The translations under genes and the position numbers were made by a program. Positions 17,320-25,789 of a stretch of 64,000 nucleotides of DNA are shown piece after piece (the stretch's first letter is position 1; each line of letters begins with the position of its first letter). The notes under the pieces are model-generated. The model ran no database searches and had not been told where the DNA came from. It saw only the letters and a program-made list of their open reading frames with translations. The stretch spans positions 62,001 to 126,000 of the forward strand of contig NZ_WGNY01000028.1 of assembly GCF_016124325.1 (NCBI RefSeq), in the 5' to 3' direction. This DNA is from Phenylobacterium sp. Lineage in GTDB: Bacteria > Pseudomonadota > Alphaproteobacteria > Caulobacterales > Caulobacteraceae.

Positions 17320-18105
17320 ATGATGAAGATTGCAGTGACAGCTCTGGCCTTCGCCGTGCTCGCGGGCGCGACCGCCGCCGACGCCGCGCCCGGTCAGCGG
17401 GGGGATTGGAGCGGGGACCGTCCGCAGCGCGACGGAAGCAGCGGCCGGCCGCCGCCGCGTGCGCCCCGCGCCGCCGAGGCCCCGGCCGCGACGTCCGCCC
17501 CGCAGGCCCCCCCGGCGGCCGAACCGCGCGGAGCCCCCAGCGGCTATCGGGGCCGCAACGTCGTCGTGCCGGAGGCTCGCGGCGACCGGGGCCACGATGG
17601 CGGCCGTGATCGCGACCACTCGGGCGGCGACCGCAGAGGCGGCGACCACGGCGACAGCTACCGGGGCCCCGACGACCGCTACCGCTACCGCCACGACGGT
17701 CGTGATGGCCGTGATCGTGATCGTGATCGCGACCACCGCGACGGGGACCGCCGCGACGGGGACCACCGAGATCGGGACCACCGCGATCGGGACCACTACG
17801 ACCGGGACTATCGCGGCGGCGGGTCGTACTGGTCGCGCGGACACTATCCCACGGTCTATTTCAGCCCCCACCGCTACCAACACCGCTGGAGGCCACCGCC
17901 GGGCTATTACGTCCGCATCTGGAGCTACGGCGATTACCTCCCGCGCGGCTGGTACGGGCCCGACTGGTGGCTGATCGATCCGTGGGCCTACGATCTGCCG
18001 CCGCCGCCGCCGGGGTTCGACTGGGTGCGGGCGGGCGACGACGCCCTGCTGGTCGACCGCTACACCGGCCGCATCATCCAGGTGGTCCGCGACGTCTTCT
18101 GGTGA
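17320..18105 (+). CDS. RcnB-like periplasmic protein with Arg/Asp repeat region
   Basis: 261 residues. Signal peptide (MMKIAVTALAFAVLAGATAA), an Ala/Pro-rich stretch, then an extremely charged Asp/Arg/Gly/His region (about residues 90-170) built from repeated RDRDH/RDGD units, and a C-terminal RcnB-type domain (YYVRIWSYGDYLPRGWYG, DLPPPPPGFDWVRAGDDALL, TGRIIQVVRDVFW). E. coli RcnB is a periplasmic protein of nickel/cobalt homeostasis; most alphaproteobacterial relatives are uncharacterised. The His/Asp-rich repeat could bind metal, which is inference. It precedes the zur gene, in convergent orientation. Confidence 0.8.
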   Translation: MMKIAVTALAFAVLAGATAADAAPGQRGDWSGDRPQRDGSSGRPPPRAPRAAEAPAATSAPQAPPAAEPRGAPSGYRGRNVVVPEARGDRGHDGGRDRDHSGGDRRGGDHGDSYRGPDDRYRYRHDGRDGRDRDRDRDHRDGDRRDGDHRDRDHRDRDHYDRDYRGGGSYWSRGHYPTVYFSPHRYQHRWRPPPGYYVRIWSYGDYLPRGWYGPDWWLIDPWAYDLPPPPPGFDWVRAGDDALLVDRYTGRIIQVVRDVFW

Positions 18106-18115
18106 GGCGTGGGAT

Positions 18116-18598
18116 TTAGTGCTCGCGGCACGCGGCGCACAGTCCGCGCGCTTCCAGGGTGACTGAACGTACGTCATAGCCGGCGGCCCTCGCGGCCTCG
18201 ATCTGCGGGCCGAAGTCGGGTTCGAACTCGGCGGCGGCCCCGCAGCAGTCGCAGATCAGGAAGGCCGCCGCATGCCCGCCCTCGATGCGGCAGGGGACGT
18301 AGGCGTTCAGGCTCTCGATCCGGTGGGCGAACCCCAGGCGTTCGAGGAATTCCAGGGCGCGATAGACGGTCGGCGGCTTGGCCGGTTCGCCGCTTTCGCC
18401 GAAGGCCGCGATCAGGTCGTAGGCCTTGAGCGGCCCCTCGGCGCCCAGCAGCAGTTCCAGCACGCGTCGGCGCGGCGGCGTCAGGCGCTCATGCGTTTTC
18501 GCACACCGGCTTTCGGCTTCCTCCAGCGCCCGGCCGAGCGCGGCGCCTGAAAGACCGGCATGTTCGTCATGATCGTGATGCTGGCAGGTGCTTGCCAT
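18116..18598 (-). CDS. zur: Fur-family zinc uptake regulator Zur
   Basis: 160 residues. Winged helix (about residues 35-105, with LTPPRRRVLELLLGAEGPL and PPTVYRALEFLERLGFAHR) and a dimerisation domain with structural-zinc CxxC pairs CDCC and CAAC plus the sensor-site His segment EGGHAAAFLI. A Cys/His-rich N-terminus (CQHHDHDEH) is extra. Zur represses zinc import genes when zinc is bound. A Zur-type box lies between this gene and the divergent ZnuD-like receptor, supporting Zur over Fur. Confidence 0.85.
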   Translation of the reverse strand: MASTCQHHDHDEHAGLSGAALGRALEEAESRCAKTHERLTPPRRRVLELLLGAEGPLKAYDLIAAFGESGEPAKPPTVYRALEFLERLGFAHRIESLNAYVPCRIEGGHAAAFLICDCCGAAAEFEPDFGPQIEAARAAGYDVRSVTLEARGLCAACREH

Positions 18599-18650
18599 GG
18601 CTCTCAGCTAACCCGGATCGGCGCCCAGCGGCAACGCTGCTTGACGACTC

Positions 18651-18669
18651 GTTATGTTATTTCATAACA
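18651..18669. promoter_or_regulatory. Zur-type operator
   Basis: TGTTAT (18655-18660), TTC, ATAACA (18664-18669) is a perfect palindrome inside an AT-rich patch of otherwise GC-rich DNA; overlapping arms GTTATG (18651-18656) and CATAAC (18663-18668) also pair. It resembles the TGTTATA-type Zur boxes known in proteobacteria and lies 53 bases from the zur start and 40 bases from the receptor start. Confidence 0.75.
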
Positions 18670-18708
18670 CTGCGCCCGGTTCGCAAGTCCTCCCTCCCGA
18701 AGGTCCAA

Positions 18709-20697
18709 ATGTCCCGCGTTTCGCTCTTCGCCGCCGCCGGCGTTCTCGCGCTTGTCTCCACCGCCGCCCGAGCCGATGACGCCGGCCCCACCAAGGACCT
18801 GCACGAGGTGGTGGTCACCGGCGCGCCCTACGTCGTCTCGATCCAGTCGACCACCACCAGCGTCAACGTCGTCAAGCGCGAGGACCTGGACCTCGCGCCC
18901 ACGGCCGGGCTCGGCGACGTGCTGGCGAGCCTGCCGGGCGTGCGTTCGTCGTTCTTCGGCCCGGGCGCCAGCCGGCCGGTGATCCGCGGCCTGTCGGGCC
19001 CGCGCGTCCTGGTGCTGAACAACGGCGTCGGCCTGATCGACGCCTCCGGCCTCTCGCCCGATCACCAGGTGGCCACCGATCCGCAGGAGGCCGAGCGCAT
19101 CGAGGTGCTGCGCGGCCCCTCGGCCCTGGCCTATGGGGGTTCGGCGATCGGCGGGGTGGTCAACGTCATCGACCAGCGCATCCCCTCCGACTACCAGGAC
19201 GGCGTGCACGGCCGCGGCCTGCTCGAATATTCTACCGTCGACAACGGCCGACAGGGATCGGGCGCCCTGCGCGTCGGGCTCGGCAACGGCGTCTCCCTGA
19301 CCGTCGACGGCACCCACCGGCGGGCCGACGACTACAAGGTCCCGGTCGACCCGATCTCCGACCGCCTGGCCCAGTCCCTGGGCCTGCCGACCCCCTCGAA
19401 CCATGGGACAAAGGTCCCCAACAGCTACGTCGATCTCGACGCCTTCGGCGCAGGCGCGTCCTGGGTTGGGGACGGCGCCTGGGGCGGCCTGGCGGTGAAG
19501 CACACCAACACGGAGTACGGCAGCCCCGCCGAGGAAGACGTCTTCATCCGGCTGCATCAGACCCGGGTCGACACGCGGGGCGGCGCCGACATCAACCTCG
19601 GCCCCTTCGACAAGATCAAGTTCGCCGGCGGATGGGCCAACTACAAGCACACCGAGTTCGAGGGCGGGACGCCGGGCACGACCTTCCTCTCCAAGGGCGA
19701 GGAGGGCCGCATCGAACTGGTGCAGCCCAACCGCGGCGGTTGGCAGGGCGCCTTGGGCTTCCAGGGTCTGCACCGCAACTTCGACGCCATCGGCGACGAA
19801 GCCCTGATCCCGGCGACCAAGATCAATGAGCTCGGCGTCTTCACGCTCCAGCGCCTGGACAAGGGCGGCTGGGGGGTCGAGGGCGGCGCGCGGGTCGACA
19901 CCCGTTCGGTCAAGAACATCCGCGCCGACCGCGACTTCACCAACCTCTCCGCATCGCTGGGCGTGTTCGCGCGGCCCGCCGACGGCCTGTTCCTTGGCCT
20001 GGCGCTGTCGCGGACCAGCCGCGCGCCCACCGAGGAGGAGCTGTCGTCCGACGGGCCTCACCCCGCGACGGGCCTCTACGAGGTGGGCGATGCGGCGCTG
20101 AGCAAGGAGATATCGAACTCCGCGGACGCCAGCCTCCACTACGCCAAGGGTGGCTGGTCGATCGATCTGCACGGCTACTACGTGCGCTACGAGAACTACA
20201 TCGATCAGTTCGCCACCGGCGCCGTCGACGCCAATTCCGGCCTGCCGATCTTCCAGTTCATCGAGGGCGGCGCCCGCTTCTACGGCTACGAGATCGAGAC
20301 GTCCTGGGAGGCCTGGCGCGACGGCGACCGCAGCCTCAGCTTCGAGGCGGGCAGCGACTACGTGCGTGGCACGACCAGCCTGGGCCCGGCGCCGCGCATC
20401 CCGCCGTGGTCGGTGAGTGGCAAGGCGACCTATGTGGATGGGCCGTTCACCGGCGGGTTGGAGGTGCGTCACGTGGCCAAGCAGGGTCGCGTCGCCGCCG
20501 TCGAGCTACCTACCGACGCCTATACCCTGGTCAACGCGTCGCTGGTCGTGCGCCCGCTCGCCGACCAGGATTTGAAGGTGTTCCTCGAGGCCAGCAACCT
20601 GACCAATGTGGAGGCGCGCGAGCACGCCTCGTTCCTCAAGGACGTGGCGCCCCTGCCGGGCCGCAATTTCCGGCTGGGCGTGGGCTACCAGTTCTAG
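18709..20697 (+). CDS. TonB-dependent outer-membrane receptor, ZnuD-like (zinc)
   Basis: 662 residues. Signal peptide (MSRVSLFAAAGVLALVSTAA ending ARA), TonB box region (LHEVVVTGAP), plug domain with VLASLPGVRSSFFGPGASRP and EAERIEVLRGPSALAYGGSA, and a beta-barrel ending in the aromatic RLGVGYQF. ZnuD-class receptors import zinc or heme. The divergent zur gene and the shared box indicate zinc as the substrate. The ATG at 18709 follows GAAGG; earlier in-frame starts would fall across the operator. Confidence 0.87.
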   Translation: MSRVSLFAAAGVLALVSTAARADDAGPTKDLHEVVVTGAPYVVSIQSTTTSVNVVKREDLDLAPTAGLGDVLASLPGVRSSFFGPGASRPVIRGLSGPRVLVLNNGVGLIDASGLSPDHQVATDPQEAERIEVLRGPSALAYGGSAIGGVVNVIDQRIPSDYQDGVHGRGLLEYSTVDNGRQGSGALRVGLGNGVSLTVDGTHRRADDYKVPVDPISDRLAQSLGLPTPSNHGTKVPNSYVDLDAFGAGASWVGDGAWGGLAVKHTNTEYGSPAEEDVFIRLHQTRVDTRGGADINLGPFDKIKFAGGWANYKHTEFEGGTPGTTFLSKGEEGRIELVQPNRGGWQGALGFQGLHRNFDAIGDEALIPATKINELGVFTLQRLDKGGWGVEGGARVDTRSVKNIRADRDFTNLSASLGVFARPADGLFLGLALSRTSRAPTEEELSSDGPHPATGLYEVGDAALSKEISNSADASLHYAKGGWSIDLHGYYVRYENYIDQFATGAVDANSGLPIFQFIEGGARFYGYEIETSWEAWRDGDRSLSFEAGSDYVRGTTSLGPAPRIPPWSVSGKATYVDGPFTGGLEVRHVAKQGRVAAVELPTDAYTLVNASLVVRPLADQDLKVFLEASNLTNVEAREHASFLKDVAPLPGRNFRLGVGYQF

Positions 20698-20756
20698 CCC
20701 CGGTTCCCTAGGATCGCGCCGGCCGACGCTGGAGTCGGCGCGCTTGGGATCGCCGA

Positions 20757-21839
20757 ATGAACGCCCCTGTCCGCCCTCGCTTCTGGGAGCAGCCGGTCCG
20801 CCCGTCCCGGGAGGTGGACCTCGACGCCGTCGAAATCTACCGGCGCGGCGCCTTCCCCGCTGAGACAGAGCCGTCGCCCTGGCTCGACCGGATCGACGCC
20901 GAGGCCCAGATCGAGACGCGCCTGGCCCACGGCGAGATCACCGGCGAGGAGGCCGAGCTCTGCCGCAAGTGGGCCCGGGACGGCTATGTGATCCTGGAGG
21001 GCTTCTACGACCACGCGCGGCTCGATGCGGTGTGGGTCGCCTACGAAGCCGCCATCGCCGCCGGCGAGGTCGCCCCGCCGCACGAGCCGATCCACGAGGG
21101 CGACACCCGTCCGGGCCGCACCGCAAACGCCCACTTCGCGGTGCGCGCGGTCGACGAGATGCTGTTCGACCCGAAGATGAGCCACATCGTCAGCGTCCTG
21201 ATGGGCGCGGAGGCCAGGCCCTTCCAGACGATCATCGGCCACAAGAGCAGCCAGCAGCTCGAGCATTCCGACTCGATCCACATGAGCACCTGGCCGCAGG
21301 GATATCTGGCCGCCAACTGGATCGCCTTCGAGGACGTCCACGCCGACTCCGGGCCGCTGGTCTACTACCCCGGCAGCCACCGCCTGCCCTATCTGATGTC
21401 CGAGGACCTGGGCATCCCGGCTGCCCAGAACTACGAGGCCTACAACAGCGTCTACGAGCCTGCGATCCAGGCGCAGATCGCCGAGCACGGGCTGAAGCCG
21501 GCCTACTTCCTGCCCAGGAAGGGCGACGTGCTGCTGTGGCACGCCAATCTGCTGCACGGCGGCAGCAAGGTCCGCGACGTCCAGCTCACCCGCAAGGCGC
21601 TGGTCTGCCATTTCTTCGCCAAGGGCTGCGTCTGCTACCACGACCTGACGGGCACGCTGGCGCACGTCCAGCTGGGCCAGGATCTCTACACCTACAAGCC
21701 GCAGAACATGGCCGCATCGATGGAGCGGTCGCGCGCCAAGGCGGGGGACCTGATCGGCCGCGCGCGGCGCAAGCTGAAGGCCTCGGGGGTCAAGGGCCTC
21801 GTTTCGGCGGTCCTGGCGAAGGCCTCGAGGAAAGGATGA
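20757..21839 (+). CDS. Phytanoyl-CoA dioxygenase (PhyH) family protein
   Basis: 360 residues, Fe(II)/2-oxoglutarate oxygenase fold. The iron-binding HxD appears in EHSDSIHM near residue 168 and the distal His in DVLLWHANLLHGG near residue 262; NWIAFEDVHADSGPLVYYPG is a typical core strand. The substrate is unknown (hydroxylation of a lipid or amide compound is possible). Its stop overlaps the next gene's start (ATGA), so the two are co-translated. Confidence 0.87.
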   Translation: MNAPVRPRFWEQPVRPSREVDLDAVEIYRRGAFPAETEPSPWLDRIDAEAQIETRLAHGEITGEEAELCRKWARDGYVILEGFYDHARLDAVWVAYEAAIAAGEVAPPHEPIHEGDTRPGRTANAHFAVRAVDEMLFDPKMSHIVSVLMGAEARPFQTIIGHKSSQQLEHSDSIHMSTWPQGYLAANWIAFEDVHADSGPLVYYPGSHRLPYLMSEDLGIPAAQNYEAYNSVYEPAIQAQIAEHGLKPAYFLPRKGDVLLWHANLLHGGSKVRDVQLTRKALVCHFFAKGCVCYHDLTGTLAHVQLGQDLYTYKPQNMAASMERSRAKAGDLIGRARRKLKASGVKGLVSAVLAKASRKG

Positions 21840-22915
21840 TGCGGCGCGTCTGGCAGGCGGCCCTTGCCGCCATCTGCGTGCTGGGCGGGGCGACGGGCGC
21901 ACTCGCCGCGCCGGAACCGGCCGCCCATGATTTCGTGATCCGCGACTTCCGGTTCGCGACCGGCGAACGGCTACCCGAACTGAAGATCCACTACTACACG
22001 CTGGGCGCCCCGCATCGCGACGCGCGCGGAGAGATCGATAATGCGGTGATGGTCCTGCACGGCACCGGCGGCACGGGCCGCCAGTTCCTGAGCCCGCAGT
22101 TCGCCGACGTGCTGTTCGCGCCGGGCGGCCTGCTCGACCCCGCCACGCACTACATCATCCTTCCGGACAACATCGGCCACGGAGGCTCTTCCAAGCCTTC
22201 CGACGGGCTGCACGCGCGATTTCCCCGCTACGACTACGCCGACATGACGCGGGCCCAGCACGCTCTGGTCACCGAGGGCCTGGGGGTGCGCAAGCTGCGG
22301 CTGCTGATGGGCACGTCGATGGGCTGCATGCATGCCTTCATGTGGGGCGAGGCCTGGCCCGACGAGGTTCAGGCGCTGATGCCGCTGGCCTGTCTCCCGG
22401 TCGAGATCGCCGGGCGCAACCGGCTCTGGCGCGAGATGGCGATCGAAGCGATCAAGGTTGATCCGGCCTGGAGGGGCGGCGACTACGACGTCCAGCCGGC
22501 GCAAGGCCTGCGCACGGCGGAAAGCCTGCTGATCCTGGTCGGCGCCGCGCCCCTGCCGATGCAGCTGGCCATGCCGGCCCATGAGGCGGTCGACGACTGG
22601 CTGGCGCGCGAACTGCCGCGCCGGATGGCGGCGCTGGACGCCAACGACCTGATCTATGCGCTGGACGCCTCGCGCACCTATGACCCGTCGAAGGGCCTGG
22701 AGAAGATCACGGCGCCGGTCACCTGGGTGAACTCGGCCGACGACTTCATCAATCCGCCCGAGCTAGGTATCGCCGAACCCGCGGCCGCGCGGCTCGCGCA
22801 GGGACGCTTGGTCCTGATTCCGGCAGGACCCGACACCCACGGCCATGGCACGCACACCTGGGCCGCCCTGTGGAAGGACGAGCTGGCGGCGCTGCTGGCG
22901 CGGTCCGAGCCCTAG
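21836..22915 (+). CDS. Exported alpha/beta hydrolase, homoserine O-acetyltransferase-like
   Basis: 359 residues. Signal peptide (MMRRVWQAALAAICVLGGAT, cleavage near LAA-PEP) followed by a MetX-like alpha/beta-hydrolase domain: VMVLHGTGGTGRQFLSP oxyanion region, nucleophile elbow MGTSMGCMHAFMWG, late Asp in VNSADDFINPPE and His in GHGTHTWAALW. The signal peptide argues against a role in methionine synthesis and for a periplasmic hydrolase. It starts with an ATGA overlap with the PhyH gene. Confidence 0.85.
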   Translation: MMRRVWQAALAAICVLGGATGALAAPEPAAHDFVIRDFRFATGERLPELKIHYYTLGAPHRDARGEIDNAVMVLHGTGGTGRQFLSPQFADVLFAPGGLLDPATHYIILPDNIGHGGSSKPSDGLHARFPRYDYADMTRAQHALVTEGLGVRKLRLLMGTSMGCMHAFMWGEAWPDEVQALMPLACLPVEIAGRNRLWREMAIEAIKVDPAWRGGDYDVQPAQGLRTAESLLILVGAAPLPMQLAMPAHEAVDDWLARELPRRMAALDANDLIYALDASRTYDPSKGLEKITAPVTWVNSADDFINPPELGIAEPAAARLAQGRLVLIPAGPDTHGHGTHTWAALWKDELAALLARSEP

Positions 22916-22925
22916 ACGGGCCTGA

Positions 22926-23837
22926 TCAGTCTTCGCTCTCGGCGGGAGCAGCCTCGGCCTCGCCGCCTTCGAAAGTGCGCGGGGCGCGCCGACGGCGCGG
23001 ACGCGCGGGCTTCTCTTCGGCCACTTCGGCCGGGGCTCGCGGGGCGGCTTGCAGGAAGGCCGGAGCGTGGCTTTCGCCGCCCTCGGCGTCGCGCAGCATC
23101 GGTCCGCTGGTCCGTTCCTCGCGGCGCTCCTCGCGATCGCCGTCGCCCTGCGGCTGCACGACGGCCAGAGGATCGCGCGGCTCGCCGCGGTCCTGACGGT
23201 CGAAACGCTCGCGCTTGTCGTCGCCTTCGCCACGGGGCCGGTCGTCGCGGTTGCGGCGGTCGCGCCAGCGGTCGCGGCGGCCCTCGCCCTCGCGGCCCTG
23301 CCACTCGCCGCGCTGGCGATCGTCGCGCGGACGGTCGTCGCGCTGGCGATCATCGCGCGGACGATCGTCGCGTTGGCGGTCGTCCCGGTCACGGTTGCGA
23401 TTCGGATCGCCCCCATCCTCGGCGCCCCCGCCGGCGGCGGCGCGCGCTTCGGCGGCTTCCTGGGCGGCTTCGTCGGCGGCTTCGGCCTGGGCCTGCAGGC
23501 TTTCGTCCTCGAAATCGATATCGAAGCCCGAGGCGAACTGGTCGCGGCCGATGATCTCGCTCGCCGGCCGGTTGGGCTGCAGCGCGCGCAGCAGCCGGAA
23601 ATAGTGTTCGGCGTGCTGGAGGTAGTTCTCGCCCAGCACCCGGTCGCCGGCGGATGACGCATCGCGCGCGAGTTGCTGATATTTCTCGAACACGTGCTGC
23701 GCGTTGCCGCGCACCTTCACGCCGTCCGGGCCGTTGGAGTCGAACGCGCGGTTGGCGTTCTGCTGCGGCTTGCCGCCGCCGCCGCCGCCGCCCCGATTAC
23801 GCCCGCGCTGGCGCTTCATACCCTTGAAATCTCTCAT
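22926..23837 (-). CDS. DUF4167 domain-containing protein
   Basis: 303 residues. The N-terminal DUF4167 domain (about residues 5-100) shows FDSNGPDGVKVRGNAQHVFE, YQQLARDASSAGDRVLGENY and YFRLLRALQP, a pattern conserved through Alphaproteobacteria. A long, highly charged tail follows with tandem DDRQR/DDRPR units (about residues 140-230), probably disordered and nucleic-acid binding. An alternative ATG at 23819 (MKRQRGRN) is possible. Function unknown. 250 bases separate it from prmC upstream; that interval holds no gene I can support. Confidence 0.85.
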   Translation of the reverse strand: MRDFKGMKRQRGRNRGGGGGGGKPQQNANRAFDSNGPDGVKVRGNAQHVFEKYQQLARDASSAGDRVLGENYLQHAEHYFRLLRALQPNRPASEIIGRDQFASGFDIDFEDESLQAQAEAADEAAQEAAEARAAAGGGAEDGGDPNRNRDRDDRQRDDRPRDDRQRDDRPRDDRQRGEWQGREGEGRRDRWRDRRNRDDRPRGEGDDKRERFDRQDRGEPRDPLAVVQPQGDGDREERREERTSGPMLRDAEGGESHAPAFLQAAPRAPAEVAEEKPARPRRRRAPRTFEGGEAEAAPAESED

Positions 23838-24087
23838 AATTCAAGAAACCGTCTGGTTCTTCCCTGAGCGCCTTTTTCGGCGGCCTTGCCTTCAGCGGTG
23901 TCGGGCCTTGCCCGCGCGTTCGTGTGAAGACGTAAGTGTTCCCCGTCTTCCGCCCGGAAGCTCGTCAGCGAGTGTCGCCTTCGGTAGAGGAGACCCGCGC
24001 CTGCCGGGGCCGGCGCGCGTCCTGCGTGGGAACGCTTCTACCTGCGACACCGGCGAATTGGGTGGAGACGCTTCCTGATGTAGCGAT

Positions 24088-24957
24088 TCAGCCGCTCGTT
24101 TCCAAGGGCTTTTTCTCGCCGGTCACTACACGGTCGCGGTCGGCGAGATCGCGGACCGTCGTCACGAGCACGGCGCCGGCGTCGCGGAACAGGGCTTCGA
24201 CGGCGGTCTTCTGATCGTAGCCGATCTCCACGGCGAACCGGCCGCCGGGCTTCAGGACCCGCAGGATCTCCGGCGCCAGGACGCGGTAGTGGTCGAGTCC
24301 GTCGGTCCCGCCTTCCAGCGCCAGCCGCGGTTCGTAGTCGCGCACCTCGGGCTCCAGGGTCTCGATGACGTGGCTGGCGATGTAGGGCGGATTTGCCACC
24401 ACCAGGTCGAAGGCGTCGCCGTCCAATCCGGCGGTCCAGTCGCCACGCAGGAGGGCGCAGCGGCCCGCCAGCCCCAGGGACGCGGCGTTGTCGCGGGCCA
24501 CGGCCAGGGCCTCTTCCGAGACGTCCACGCCCAGCCCGCGCGCCGCCGGGCGCTCGGCCAGCAGGGCCAGCAGGATCGCGCCCGAGCCCACGCCAAGATC
24601 AAGGATCCGCCAGGGCGCGTGCTCCGGGAAGTCGCGCAGGGCGTACTCCACCACCGTCTCGGTGTCGGGCCGGGGCGTCAGCACATCGGGCGTGACCCGC
24701 AGCATGATCTTCCAGAAGCCCTTGCGGCCCAGGATGTGGCTCACCGGCTCGCGCCGCTCGCGGCGGGCCAGGAAGTCGTTCAGCGTCGCTTCCTGTTCCG
24801 GGCTCAGCGGCCGGTAGGGATCGGTGACGATGTCGGTGCGCGTGGCGTCGGCGGCGGCCTCCACCAGCAGGCGCGCGTCGATCACCGGCCCGGCCAGGCC
24901 CGCCGCCTCCAGTCGCGCCCGCGCGCCCTTCCAGGCCTGGACGAGATTCAGGCTCAT
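24088..24957 (-). CDS. prmC: Peptide chain release factor N5-glutamine methyltransferase
   Basis: 289 residues. Methylates the GGQ glutamine of release factors using SAM. The SAM-binding ILDLGVGSGAILLALLAE and the glutamine-binding VVANPPYIAS (NPPY) motif are present, with the helical N-terminal domain carrying PVSHILGRKGFW. Its start overlaps the MOSC stop by four bases (ATGA). It is third in prfA/MOSC/prmC, near its substrate gene prfA. Confidence 0.96.
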   Translation of the reverse strand: MSLNLVQAWKGARARLEAAGLAGPVIDARLLVEAAADATRTDIVTDPYRPLSPEQEATLNDFLARRERREPVSHILGRKGFWKIMLRVTPDVLTPRPDTETVVEYALRDFPEHAPWRILDLGVGSGAILLALLAERPAARGLGVDVSEEALAVARDNAASLGLAGRCALLRGDWTAGLDGDAFDLVVANPPYIASHVIETLEPEVRDYEPRLALEGGTDGLDHYRVLAPEILRVLKPGGRFAVEIGYDQKTAVEALFRDAGAVLVTTVRDLADRDRVVTGEKKPLETSG

Positions 24958-25748
24958 GCCGCCGCCTCGGGCCGGGCGGTCTGCTGCGGCGCGGTTACCG
25001 CGTCGCCCAGGCCCACGCGGCCCGGCGAGCTGACGTGGACGTAGATCCCGCAGTGCATGTGGCCGTAGTTGTCGAACAGGGCCTTCACCACCTCGATGTC
25101 GCGCTCGGCGGTGGTCGGGTCCACCTCGGTGGCCGCGCAGCGGACGATCGGCTTGAACACCTTGGCCCGCGCCCAGCCCAGCATCAGGTCGCGGCCTTCC
25201 CAGTCGTTCTCGGCCCAGGCCGGCCAGCCTTCGACATAGAGGTTGGCGCGGAATCGCAGGGGATCCAGCTCCACGCCCAGCTTCTGCGACAGGTCGCGGA
25301 CGCTCGCCATGTTGATGATCGAGACCTGGCCGGCCGGATGATCGGTGAAGCGGAACTTGCCCGTCGCCTCCACCACCTTAAGCGGGCCGCGGATGTCGTC
25401 GGCGTCCAGCAGCGAACCCAGCCAGGCGGCGAAGGCCTCGCGGCCCTCGGTCTCGGCGAGGCGTCCTGCGAAGCCGCCGGCGCCGGGCGCCTGCGCGGTC
25501 AGCACGCCCGAGGCCTCGTCATAGCGAGTGCGCGCGGCGGCCACCTTCGGGATGGCGGCCAGCACCGTGAACTTCTGCTTGCTCACCCAGGCCGGCGCGG
25601 CGGGGTCGTAGCCCGACGGGCCGTTCTCCACCGCCCAGAGCCGGTCGTGCGGGAAGCCGTCGCCTGGCGCGAGGTCGACGTGATCGAGCGGCTCGGGCGT
25701 GAATCCCTTCACCGGATGCCGGAAGATCGCTGCGACGTGTCCGCTCAT
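24954..25748 (-). CDS. MOSC domain-containing protein
   Basis: 264 residues. N-terminal MOSC beta-barrel region (VAAIFRHPVKGFTPEPLDHV, DRLWAVENGPSGYDP) and a C-terminal MOSC domain with ADLYVEG-like FRANLYVEGWPAWAENDW and VRCAATEVDPTT, whose conserved Cys carries sulfur or molybdenum cofactor chemistry in relatives. Its partner is unknown. It sits between prfA and prmC, overlapping prmC by four bases, an unusual companion for translation-termination genes. Confidence 0.87.
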   Translation of the reverse strand: MSGHVAAIFRHPVKGFTPEPLDHVDLAPGDGFPHDRLWAVENGPSGYDPAAPAWVSKQKFTVLAAIPKVAAARTRYDEASGVLTAQAPGAGGFAGRLAETEGREAFAAWLGSLLDADDIRGPLKVVEATGKFRFTDHPAGQVSIINMASVRDLSQKLGVELDPLRFRANLYVEGWPAWAENDWEGRDLMLGWARAKVFKPIVRCAATEVDPTTAERDIEVVKALFDNYGHMHCGIYVHVSSPGRVGLGDAVTAPQQTARPEAAA

Positions 25749-25789
25749 GGGGCGGCTTTAGGCGCAAAGGGCAGAGCGGCTCAAGGGCC

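Noticed and set aside
22763..23662. Overlapping open frames around DUF4167
   Set aside because: They arise from the low-complexity repeat DNA of the DUF4167 tail. Only the frame ending at 22926 carries the conserved domain.
23838..24087. 250-base gap between prmC and DUF4167 as an RNA gene
   Set aside because: Only short imperfect inverted repeats. No tRNA-like fold or conserved RNA motif recognised.
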